A DNA stretch of 6,558 bases from Acidimicrobiaceae bacterium (lineage in GTDB: Bacteria; Actinomycetota; Acidimicrobiia; Acidimicrobiales; Ilumatobacteraceae), in assembly GCA_947486675.1 (NCBI GenBank), contig CANKUF010000043.1, positions 1 to 6,558 of the forward strand, given 5' to 3'. The notes beneath the pieces are model-generated. The model searched no databases. It was not told the DNA's origin and saw only the letters and a program-made list of their open reading frames with translations. A program made the position numbers and the translations under genes. Shown here one piece after another: positions 1-6,162 of the stretch; within the stretch, counting starts at the first letter, position 1, and the number at the start of each line of letters is the position of its first letter.

Positions 1-1
1 A

Positions 2-739
2 TATGAGTCTGGTGGCTCGGTGTATTTCGACGTGGAGAAGTTTCCACAATTTGGCAGTGTGTCGCACTACAGCCGCGAAACCATGATTGCGCTCGCTCGT
101 GAACGTGGTGGCAATGTTGATGACCCGCATAAACGAAATCCACTGGACTTTGTGTTGTGGCATCCATCGGCATCCGATGAACCGTCGTGGGACACCATGT
201 GGGGTGCTGGTCGACCTGGTTGGCACATTGAATGCTCGGCGCTTGCACTTCGCGAACTCGGTACGACCATTGACCTTCACGGTGGTGGAAGCGACTTGAT
301 TTTCCCGCATCATGAATGTGAGCGAGCCCAATCAGAGGCGGCTACTGGTCAGCAGTTTGTAAAGCATTGGATGCACGTGGCAATGGTGTCTATGGATGGT
401 CACAAAATGTCGAAGAGTCGTGGCAATTTGGTATTCGTTGACAAGTTGCGTACCCAACATGACCCAATGGCGATTAGGTTGGGGCTTATCGAGCATCACT
501 ATCGCACCGAGTGGGAATGGGACGATGGTCTCATGACACGTAATGAAGCGCGACTTGCGCAGTGGAAGTCCGCAGCACATGTTGGAGACTCACAAGGAGA
601 CTCTGGACTACTTGCAGATGTGCGCGCAGCATTAGACAATGATCTCGATACGCCATCGGCAGTTGCGCTCGTAGACGCTGCCGCAAAAAACGGAGTAGCA
701 GTAGGAGACAGTGCGCGTCTACTAGGGGTCGTTATCTGA
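2..739 (+). CDS. mshC: Cysteine:glucosaminyl-inositol ligase MshC (5'-truncated)
   Basis: The product is the ATP-dependent ligase that joins L-cysteine to the amine of GlcN-inositol in mycothiol biosynthesis, acting in the cytosol; it is a paralogue of cysteinyl-tRNA synthetase. The frame is open to the left edge, so the first ~165 residues, including the HIGH motif, lie outside; 245 codons remain of a family usually ~410 aa long. Visible motifs are GRPGWHIEC (Trp at 221-223, zinc-ligand-type Cys at 233-235), GGGSDLIFPHH (His at 308-310) and KMSKS (404-418). The Trp/Cys/Asp/His spacings agree with the M. smegmatis MshC residues W227, C231, D251 and H256 as I recall them. MshC is favoured over CysRS because of GHKMSKSRGNLV, DPMAIRL, HYRTEWEWDD and the end at LLGVVI, without the extra C-terminal region of CysRS. 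Oddly, a Glu at 320-322 occupies the fourth zinc-ligand position of CysRS. The stop overlaps the next start (TGATG). The GTG at 20 is internal, not a start. Confidence 0.93.
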   Translation, partial: YESGGSVYFDVEKFPQFGSVSHYSRETMIALARERGGNVDDPHKRNPLDFVLWHPSASDEPSWDTMWGAGRPGWHIECSALALRELGTTIDLHGGGSDLIFPHHECERAQSEAATGQQFVKHWMHVAMVSMDGHKMSKSRGNLVFVDKLRTQHDPMAIRLGLIEHHYRTEWEWDDGLMTRNEARLAQWKSAAHVGDSQGDSGLLADVRAALDNDLDTPSAVALVDAAAKNGVAVGDSARLLGVVI

Positions 740-1482
740 TGTCCCCGCGGGTCGACGACTTGTACTCGGGAGCAACCGAGTTGCAGTCGCGAATTCGACC
801 TGCTGTGCGAGTGGTTACGAATCGTTTGTGGCGGTTCGACCTTCAAGGGTTTGATCAGCTTCCCGAAACTGGACCAGCAATTCTGTGTTCCAATCACGTG
901 AGTTTTTTGGACTCTGCATTCCTCATCATCCAAGCGCCGCGCAATATTTCTTTTGTAGGAAAGAGTGAGTATCTCGATTCCTGGAAGACTCGACGATTGT
1001 TTCCAGCACTTGGCATGATTCCGATTGATCGTGAAGGTGGAGAAAAAGCACACGCTGCGCTGAATGCTGCTGAGAACGTGTTGAAACGTGGAGAACTATT
1101 CGGAATTTTCCCTGAAGGTACGCGAAGTCGAGATGGGATGCTGTATAAAGGCAAAACTGGTGCAGCTCGATTAGCCGTAAAACTTAATTGCCCAATTTTC
1201 CCTGTTGGCATTGTTGGCACACGCGAAATTCAGCCACCCGATGCAAAGCTGCCTCGAGTTGGAGGACATGTCAGCATCACGATCGGTAAACCGATTTTGC
1301 CAGAGAGGTATGCAACACGCAGCGACGATCACTTTGTGTTGCGAGAAATGACCGATGAAGTGATGTTTGAAATTCAGTCGATTACTGGCCAGCAGTATCG
1401 AAATGTCTATGCCAGCAAACGGCAAGATGAGCAGTCGCCATCGGGCGAACTGCGAAAAGAGCCAGTCGCCACGACTAAATAG
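739..1482 (+). CDS. plsC: PlsC-family 1-acyl-glycerol-3-phosphate acyltransferase
   Basis: This 247-aa protein probably acylates lysophosphatidate at the sn-2 position to give phosphatidate at the inner face of the membrane. It carries the family blocks in order: NHVSFLD with the catalytic pair His53 and Asp58 (HX4D), GMIPIDREGG at 92-101, FPEGTRS at 124-130 for phosphate binding, and FPVGIVGT at 154-161. Length is normal for the soluble-looking bacterial PlsC type; no clear transmembrane helix is seen. The C-terminal ~30 residues (from about 218) are polar and look like a disordered tail. The ATG at 739 overlaps the mshC stop, with AGGGG at 724-728 as a somewhat distant ribosome binding site, so translation is probably coupled to mshC. 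Substrate is not settled by sequence: actinobacteria carry several PlsC paralogues with unknown acyl acceptors. Its phosphatidate product would feed CDP-diacylglycerol and so the pgsA gene further along the block. Confidence 0.85.
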   Translation: MSPRVDDLYSGATELQSRIRPAVRVVTNRLWRFDLQGFDQLPETGPAILCSNHVSFLDSAFLIIQAPRNISFVGKSEYLDSWKTRRLFPALGMIPIDREGGEKAHAALNAAENVLKRGELFGIFPEGTRSRDGMLYKGKTGAARLAVKLNCPIFPVGIVGTREIQPPDAKLPRVGGHVSITIGKPILPERYATRSDDHFVLREMTDEVMFEIQSITGQQYRNVYASKRQDEQSPSGELRKEPVATTK

Positions 1483-1508
1483 AGCGGTCCGCGTAAGGCT
1501 CGCGAACC

Positions 1509-1514
1509 TAGACT
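1509..1514 (+). promoter_or_regulatory. Candidate -10 box (TAGACT) for thrS
   Basis: TAGACT fits the actinobacterial TANNNT -10 pattern and ends 9 bases before the thrS ATG in the 41-base gap after plsC. There is no convincing Shine-Dalgarno sequence and no recognisable -35 hexamer. If used, the transcript would start within a few bases of the ATG, i.e. be nearly leaderless. The call rests on position and a short degenerate motif only. Confidence 0.35.
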
Positions 1515-1523
1515 GATGACGCG

Positions 1524-3509
1524 ATGAATGCAGCAACTCTCGACGTCACTCTGCCAGATGGTTCTGTACGAACACTGCCTGCTGGTTCTACTGGGCTTGA
1601 CTTAGCTCAGGCAATTGGGTCGCGTTTGGCTAAGGCTGCTCTTGCTGCGGTTGTCGACGGCACCGAGGTGGACATTTCGGTGCCATTGCGCAATGGGGCA
1701 CAGGTTGCCATTATCACTGCAGATTCCGATGCAGGTCGTCATGTGCTTCGTCACTCAACTGCTCACGTGCTTGCTCAAGCAGTGTTGCAACATTTTCCAG
1801 GCGCCAAGTTCACCATTGGCCCAGCCATTGAAGACGGATTTTATTATGACTTCGAACTTCCTGATGGCAAAACATTTAGCGACAACGACCTAGAAGCAAT
1901 TACCGAGCGCATGCGCGCAATCGTTAAAGCCGATCAACCTTTTGTTCGCTCCGAGATGAGCGCGGCAGATGCGCTCAAGTTGTTTGTTGACCAACCGTAC
2001 AAGTGCGAAATCATTGAGCGCGTAACAACTGGTGCTGCAGATGGCTCCGATGCGAGCGAAGTTTCGGGCGATGGTGCAGTGAGCGTGTATCGCAATACCG
2101 AAAGTTTTGTTGACCTGTGTCGCGGACCTCACGTTCCAAGCACATCACGTCTTGGTCACTTTGCGTTGATGAAAGTTGCCGGCGCGTACTGGCGCGGAAA
2201 CGAAAAGGGTCCGATGCTGCAGCGCATTTACGGCACTGCATGGGAGTCGAAGGCCGCCCTCGAAGAACACATCACGAGAATTGCTGAAGCTGAAAAGCGC
2301 GATCATCGTCGTCTTGCAACCGAGATGGACCTCTTGTCATTTCCATCCGAGCTAGGCGGGGGCCTTGCGGTGTGGCATCCAAAGGGTGCAATCGTGCGCA
2401 AAATCATGGAGGACTACAGTCGATATCGCCACCAAAACGGCGGCTATCAATTTGTGTTCACTCCGCATATTGCAAATGCTCAGTTGTTCGAAACTTCTGG
2501 TCACCTCCATTTCTACAAAGACGGTATGTATCCGCCAATGGAAATGGACAACGGCACGTATTACCCGAAGCCGATGAACTGTCCGATGCACTGCTTGATC
2601 TATCGCGATCGCCAACGCAGCTATCGCGAATTGCCTCTTCGTTTGTTCGAACTAGGAACGGTGTATCGCTACGAACGCGCAGGAACGCTGCACGGCTTAT
2701 TGCGCATTCGCGGATTCACTCAAGATGACAGTCACATTTTTTGCACCGAAGACCAAATGGCGGACGAAATTACGTCGCTGCTTGACTTCGTGTTGTCCGT
2801 GCTTCGCCAATTTGGATTTGAGGACTTTGAATTCAAACTGTCCACTCGCGACTTGGAAAAGTCAGTGGGCTCTGACGAAATTTGGGACAAGGCAACAACT
2901 GCTCTGCGTGAAGCGCTGAATCGCCATGGTGTGAAGTACTCCGTGAAGGAGGGCGACGCTGCGTTTTACGGTCCAAAGATTGACATCGATGTGCGTGATG
3001 CAATTGGTCGTAAGTGGCAGCTCAGCACCATTCAATGTGACTTCAACTTGCCCGAGCGATTCGGCTTGGAATACATCGGAAGCGATAACAGTCGCCATCG
3101 CCCAATCATGTTGCACCGCGCATTGTTTGGATCTGTGGAGCGATTCTTTGGTGTGTTGTTAGAGCATTACGGCGGAGCGTTCCCGGCATGGCTTGCACCT
3201 GTTCAGGTGCGTGTTTTGGCCGTTACCTCGCAACATGAGGAATATGCGCAGTCGCTTGTGAAGCGCATGCGCGCAGAGGGTTTCCGTGTAGATACTGCTG
3301 AAGCCGATGAACAACTGGGCAAGCGAATCCGTAGTGCCAAGCTTGAACGAATTCCGTTCGTACTAGTTGTGGGCGACGATGATGTGAAGAACAGCACGGT
3401 GGGCGTGAATCCTCGTGGTGGCGACGTGATTCGCGATGTCAAGGTCGATGCATTTATTGCTCAGCTGCATGACGAAACCCGCACAGAGGCCGCGGCGGGA
3501 AGCCTGTAG
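1524..3509 (+). CDS. thrS: Threonyl-tRNA synthetase
   Basis: This is a complete class II synthetase of 661 aa (E. coli ThrRS 642) that charges tRNA-Thr in the cytosol. Domains in order are an N-terminal TGS domain (about 1-66), the editing domain that removes mischarged serine (about 70-245), the catalytic core (about 265-550) and the anticodon-binding domain (about 560-650). Editing residues are intact: HSTAH (His77, His81) and LCRGPH (Cys199, His203). The catalytic zinc ligands are Cys353 in MNCPMH, His404 in DDSHIF and His531 in MLHRA, with spacings close to the E. coli C334/H385/H511 set. Motif 2 is around residues 381-398. The editing domain is about 13 residues longer than in E. coli between His81 and Cys199, due to an acidic Ser/Gly/Asp loop near 168-187. 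The ATG is the only start supported: an in-frame stop (TAG at 1509-1511) lies just upstream. No T-box leader is present. The HIT gene follows after 5 bases. Confidence 0.99.
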   Translation: MNAATLDVTLPDGSVRTLPAGSTGLDLAQAIGSRLAKAALAAVVDGTEVDISVPLRNGAQVAIITADSDAGRHVLRHSTAHVLAQAVLQHFPGAKFTIGPAIEDGFYYDFELPDGKTFSDNDLEAITERMRAIVKADQPFVRSEMSAADALKLFVDQPYKCEIIERVTTGAADGSDASEVSGDGAVSVYRNTESFVDLCRGPHVPSTSRLGHFALMKVAGAYWRGNEKGPMLQRIYGTAWESKAALEEHITRIAEAEKRDHRRLATEMDLLSFPSELGGGLAVWHPKGAIVRKIMEDYSRYRHQNGGYQFVFTPHIANAQLFETSGHLHFYKDGMYPPMEMDNGTYYPKPMNCPMHCLIYRDRQRSYRELPLRLFELGTVYRYERAGTLHGLLRIRGFTQDDSHIFCTEDQMADEITSLLDFVLSVLRQFGFEDFEFKLSTRDLEKSVGSDEIWDKATTALREALNRHGVKYSVKEGDAAFYGPKIDIDVRDAIGRKWQLSTIQCDFNLPERFGLEYIGSDNSRHRPIMLHRALFGSVERFFGVLLEHYGGAFPAWLAPVQVRVLAVTSQHEEYAQSLVKRMRAEGFRVDTAEADEQLGKRIRSAKLERIPFVLVVGDDDVKNSTVGVNPRGGDVIRDVKVDAFIAQLHDETRTEAAAGSL

Positions 3510-3514
3510 TCAAT

Positions 3515-4018
3515 ATGTTGGAACGATTGTGGAATGGTTGGCGTGCACAATATGTGCAACAAGATTCTCACGGAAAGCATTCTGACGAATCGGTATTTAC
3601 TGAAATATTAAAGTCCGATCGTCCGGATGAAGAAACGTTCATCGTGCATCGTGGCGAAACGTGCTTTGTCATTATGAATGCGTTCCCGTATTCATCGGGG
3701 CATGTGCTGGTCATCCCATATCGCGAAGTACCCGACTTAGAGATGCTGACCCCGCACGAGACAAGCGAAATTTGGGCAACCGTTACGAAGGCGGTGCAAG
3801 TTCTGAAGGCTGAATACAAGCCGCAAGGAATGAACGTAGGAATCAACTTGGGTCATGCAGCAGGTGGAAGCGTTGCACAACACTTACATATTCATATTGT
3901 TCCGCGCTGGGGTGGCGATTCAAATTTCATGGTTGCAGTGGCGACGGCAAAAATTTTGCCAGAAGCGCTAGATGTAACAGCACAGCGAATACGAAATCGA
4001 TGGAAGGAAATGCAATGA
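3515..4018 (+). CDS. HIT-family protein, probable Ap4A phosphorylase
   Basis: This 167-aa histidine-triad protein resembles M. tuberculosis Rv2613c, a diadenosine tetraphosphate phosphorylase encoded beside thrS. The triad HLHIHIV is at 123-129, with His125 the expected nucleophile that forms the nucleotidyl intermediate. Flanking family blocks are SSGHVLVIPYREV (60-72), NVGINLG (107-113), AGGSVAQ (116-122) and PRWGGDSNFM (130-139). The GGDSNFM block after the triad is typical of this actinobacterial subgroup rather than of generic Hint hydrolases. The N-terminal CxxC zinc pair of many HIT proteins is absent (SVFT at 26-29); I recall the same loss in Rv2613c, so activity is not in doubt on that ground. 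The start is supported by MLERLW, which resembles the Rv2613c N-terminal region; the ribosome binding site is weak (GGGAAG about 12 bases upstream), consistent with coupling to thrS. The likely role is clearing Ap4A made by aminoacyl-tRNA synthetases; the exact substrate is inferred. Confidence 0.9.
   Translation: MLERLWNGWRAQYVQQDSHGKHSDESVFTEILKSDRPDEETFIVHRGETCFVIMNAFPYSSGHVLVIPYREVPDLEMLTPHETSEIWATVTKAVQVLKAEYKPQGMNVGINLGHAAGGSVAQHLHIHIVPRWGGDSNFMVAVATAKILPEALDVTAQRIRNRWKEMQ
4004..4008 (+). promoter_or_regulatory. Ribosome binding site AAGGA fixing the start at 4015
   Basis: AAGGA ends 6 bases before the ATG at 4015, which overlaps the HIT stop as ATGA. An in-frame ATG at 4000 would give five extra residues but has no such site and overlaps the HIT gene further, so 4015 is preferred. 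This is the clearest Shine-Dalgarno inside the main gene run. Confidence 0.75.
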
Positions 4019-4515
4019 ACGACACGAACAGCAATGAGATCCGTGACCAACTGCCAAGCGACTTAGACGTTTCTGCCTTTGTTGGTCCATATCAATTTCC
4101 CGACAACAGCCGTCGCCGCATTCCTGGTTATTTGTATTTAGGAATTTCAGCGCTGAGCCTGTTGCTCTGGCTCATTAGTGATCAGTCATCTGGGTTAGTG
4201 AACTACGGGTTCCTTGTGTTCGCTATTTCGCTTGCTGCTTTTGCGGTGTATGTGCTGAGCTCGTCGTGGAAAATGACCATTAACGAGCGAGACGCGTTGG
4301 TGCATGCTTCACGCGCAGTCGATTTTGCAGTTGGTCATGCATCAGCACAGCAGGTGTGGCGAGGTGTAAGAAGTCGTCCGACTTGGCGTGTGTTTTGCTA
4401 CAGCGCACAAGAGCCGCCGACGCATCGCGGTTTGGTGTTGGTCGATGCTGTGGATGGTGAAATTCTTGAATGTCTTGTAGAAATCAACCCTGATAACGCC
4501 GCAACCACGAAGTAG
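4015..4515 (+). CDS. Membrane protein of unknown function, two helices
   Basis: I do not recognise this 166-aa protein. It has a polar N-terminus (1-36) ending in a basic patch (NSRRR, 31-35). Two hydrophobic segments follow at about 38-55 and 61-82, joined by a very short loop (DQSSG), which implies a helical hairpin. A mostly hydrophilic C-terminal domain occupies about 85-160. The positive-inside rule puts both ends in the cytoplasm. The C-terminal domain has RPTWRVF (121-127) followed by GLVLVDAVDGEILECLVEIN (139-158), a strand pattern faintly like PepSY-type domains; this is a weak resemblance only. It starts by ATGA overlap with the HIT gene and lies ahead of pgsA, so it is likely co-expressed with one or both. 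In mycobacteria, as I recall, nothing separates the HIT gene from pgsA1, so this gene is an insertion or a lineage-specific member. Base use looks like its neighbours and there is no sign of transfer. Confidence 0.8.
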   Translation: MNDTNSNEIRDQLPSDLDVSAFVGPYQFPDNSRRRIPGYLYLGISALSLLLWLISDQSSGLVNYGFLVFAISLAAFAVYVLSSSWKMTINERDALVHASRAVDFAVGHASAQQVWRGVRSRPTWRVFCYSAQEPPTHRGLVLVDAVDGEILECLVEINPDNAATTK

Positions 4516-4526
4516 TCGTTACTCAC

Positions 4527-4532
4527 TAGTAT
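4527..4532 (+). promoter_or_regulatory. Candidate -10 box (TAGTAT) for leaderless pgsA
   Basis: TAGTAT matches the TANNNT -10 pattern and is followed by exactly 7 bases before the pgsA ATG, the spacing expected if transcription starts at the A of the start codon. The 24-base gap contains no Shine-Dalgarno sequence, which favours a leaderless start. No good -35 hexamer is visible upstream, so confidence is moderate at best. Confidence 0.42.
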
Positions 4533-4539
4533 TTAGCCA

Positions 4540-5229
4540 ATGTTTGACGGTCGGTTCAAAACCCAAATCGAACGTTATGTTCGACCAGTAGGAGAGTCTC
4601 TCCGTCGCACTGGACTCTCGCCAGACCACTTCACACTGCTTGGCTTATGTGTCGCGGCAGCATCTGCCGTGGCAATTGGTACGGGCAAGATGCAACTTGG
4701 TTTGCTGCTTGTTATTTGTTCTGCACTTCCAGACTTGCTTGATGGAGCGCTTGCAAAAGCATCCAACTCCGCCAGTCAGCGGGGAGCCTTTTTCGACTCT
4801 GTTGTCGATCGAGTGAGTGACTCATTCTTGTTCGGCGGAGTTGCGTGGTTTTATGCCAGCTCCGATACTCCGCAGTTTTCCATCGTTCCGTTTGCCATCC
4901 TTGGCGCATCGCTCATCATTTCTTACGAGCGCGCAAAAGCCGAATCGCTTGGGTTGTACGCCAAGGGCGGACTCATGGAACGTGCAGAGCGCATCATCTT
5001 GTTGTGCTTTGGTTTGTTGTTCGATTCGCTGTTGAAGTGGGTCATGGTCGTCATGTTGGTTCTCGTAGTCATGACTGCGGTGCAACGCTTTGCCAAAGTG
5101 TGGAAGCAAGCGGCCGTTGCTCCGGTGACAGCAGAGAAGCAAGCAATTCGTCGTTCGCGTCGCGCGTCGCGCAGAGCCCGCCGCGATGATTATCGTGCGC
5201 GTTTTCAGCGTCGTCGTCGCCTGCAATAA
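4540..5229 (+). CDS. pgsA: CDP-alcohol phosphatidyltransferase, probable phosphatidylinositol-phosphate synthase
   Basis: This 229-aa integral membrane enzyme probably transfers the phosphatidyl group of CDP-diacylglycerol to inositol 1-phosphate, giving PI phosphate. The CDP-alcohol signature is present: Asp65, Asp68, Gly69, Ala72, Gly82, Asp86 and Asp90 in the family spacing, so the metal-binding aspartates are all kept. The Arg of the usual DGxxAR is Lys73. The PIP-synthase assignment, rather than PG-phosphate or cardiolipin synthase, rests on ISYERAKAESLGL (127-139), GGLMERAERII (143-153) and VQRFAKVW (181-188), which line up with mycobacterial PgsA1 (ISYxKARAExxGL, GGFIERPERLI, VQRLHTVW). 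Hydrophobic stretches lie at about 31-46, 51-64, 97-105, 113-128, 152-162 and 166-180, compatible with the six-helix fold. Residues 204-229 form an unusual tail with 14 arginines, absent from mycobacterial PgsA1 as I recall. No Shine-Dalgarno precedes the ATG. patA begins 9 bases downstream. Confidence 0.9.
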   Translation: MFDGRFKTQIERYVRPVGESLRRTGLSPDHFTLLGLCVAAASAVAIGTGKMQLGLLLVICSALPDLLDGALAKASNSASQRGAFFDSVVDRVSDSFLFGGVAWFYASSDTPQFSIVPFAILGASLIISYERAKAESLGLYAKGGLMERAERIILLCFGLLFDSLLKWVMVVMLVLVVMTAVQRFAKVWKQAAVAPVTAEKQAIRRSRRASRRARRDDYRARFQRRRRLQ

Positions 5230-5238
5230 ACGTTCGCT

Positions 5239-6162
5239 ATGGCCGATCCTCGCGACACTGGCTTTGATGCGTTAACCCTTGCCGGTTATCGAGCGGCTTC
5301 GTTGTTCGCAAAGCTCACGCCAGCTCCACTTGCGTTAGGCACTTCGCTCGCGCTCGGTGCACCGCTTGCTTTGGGTTTTCGCGATAAGCGGGAAATGATC
5401 GAACGGCATCTGCAGCGCGTAAACCCTTCGCTTCGTGGATTCGCATTGCGACAAGCCGTGCAGGAATCGTTTCAGAGTTATACGCGGTATTACTTAGAGA
5501 CGTTTCGATTAGGAACGTTGTCGAAGAAGCAAATTCAGGCCGGCCACACCGTCGATGGTTTTGAACATATTGAAAAAGGTATTGCTGATGGCAAGGGTGT
5601 TGTGCTTGGTCTTCCACATCTTGGTGGATGGGAATGGGCCGGTCGTTGGCTTGTTGATCAGGGTCACGGGCTTACAGCAGTTGTCGAACGCTTAGACAAT
5701 GACGAACTGTTTGAATGGTTTCGCGATATGCGCAGCAGAGTCGGAGTGAACGTCATTCCGCTCGATGACAACGCTGGGCTTCGGGTGAGTGCAGCGTTAA
5801 AGGACAATCAAGTTGTTTCATTGTTGTGTGATCGTGATATCCCACGCGATGGTGTTCGGTCTGGCGTTGAAGTCGAGTTCTTTGGAGAGCGAACAACCGT
5901 TCCTGCAGGTCCAGCGTTCTTTGCTTTGCGCACTGGCGCTGCACTGTTGCCGTTGGCAACGTATTTCACTCGCAAGTCCGATGGACACCACACGGTGGTT
6001 CGTCCACCAATTCCTGTTGAACGTCAGGGGAGTCTGCGCGAAGATGTTGCGCGCATCACGCAGCTGCTGATGATTGAAGTAGAGGGTCTCATTCGTCGGG
6101 CACCAGAACAATGGCATTTGTTTCAGCCGAACTGGCCGAGTGACCCCGGCTTCAAGCCTTAG
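5239..6162 (+). CDS. patA: LpxL/HtrB-family acyltransferase, probable PIM acyltransferase PatA
   Basis: This 307-aa protein belongs to the lysophospholipid/lipid A acyltransferase family and by position corresponds to PatA, which acylates the 6-position of mannose in phosphatidylinositol mannosides at the inner leaflet. The active-site block LPHLGGWEWAG (125-135) holds the HX4E pair His127 and Glu132. Other family blocks are LLCDRDI (195-201), EVEFFGERTTVPAGPAFFAL (211-230), RTGAALLPL (231-239) and the C-terminal QWHLFQPNWPSD (291-302). A hydrophobic Leu/Ala-rich stretch at about 28-47 is likely the membrane-contact region. Length is normal for PatA (about 300 aa). It lies 9 bases after pgsA without a clear ribosome binding site, so it is probably co-transcribed. 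The stop codon overlaps the convergent arsR stop. The mannosyltransferase gene pimA, usually next in mycobacteria, does not follow. Without pimA in view, acylation of another glycolipid or phospholipid remains possible. Confidence 0.86.
   Translation: MADPRDTGFDALTLAGYRAASLFAKLTPAPLALGTSLALGAPLALGFRDKREMIERHLQRVNPSLRGFALRQAVQESFQSYTRYYLETFRLGTLSKKQIQAGHTVDGFEHIEKGIADGKGVVLGLPHLGGWEWAGRWLVDQGHGLTAVVERLDNDELFEWFRDMRSRVGVNVIPLDDNAGLRVSAALKDNQVVSLLCDRDIPRDGVRSGVEVEFFGERTTVPAGPAFFALRTGAALLPLATYFTRKSDGHHTVVRPPIPVERQGSLREDVARITQLLMIEVEGLIRRAPEQWHLFQPNWPSDPGFKP

Noticed and set aside
2..739. Cysteinyl-tRNA synthetase instead of MshC
   Set aside because: The KMSKS region (GHKMSKSRGNLV), the HYRTEWEWDD block and the C-terminus ending at LLGVVI match MshC; CysRS continues further.
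499..1053. Long open frame of 184 codons on the minus strand opposite mshC/plsC
   Set aside because: It lies wholly opposite two well-supported genes, its translation is low in recognisable motifs, and it has no plausible promoter or ribosome binding site; it is a shadow of plus-strand codon use.
1483..1523. Short GC-rich inverted repeats (such as CGCG...CGCG) before thrS as terminator, T-box or ThrRS operator
   Set aside because: Stems are only about 4 bases, no T-run follows, and the 41-base gap is far too short for a T-box leader.
1171..1536. Minus-strand open frame opposite the end of plsC and start of thrS
   Set aside because: It spans two coding regions antisense, has no family signature, and its upstream end lies inside the thrS TGS domain.
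3590..3601. Loss of the CxxC zinc pair in the HIT protein (SVFT) as a sign of inactivation
   Set aside because: The mycobacterial orthologue, as I recall it, also lacks these cysteines, and the catalytic triad and flanking blocks are intact.
4000..4014. ATG at 4000 as the start of the membrane protein gene
   Set aside because: The ATG at 4015 has AAGGA at proper spacing and the classic ATGA overlap; the longer form lacks a ribosome binding site.
4540..5229. Phosphatidylglycerophosphate or cardiolipin synthase instead of PIP synthase
   Set aside because: The conserved blocks after the CDP-alcohol motif and the patA neighbour fit the PgsA1/PIP synthase group better.
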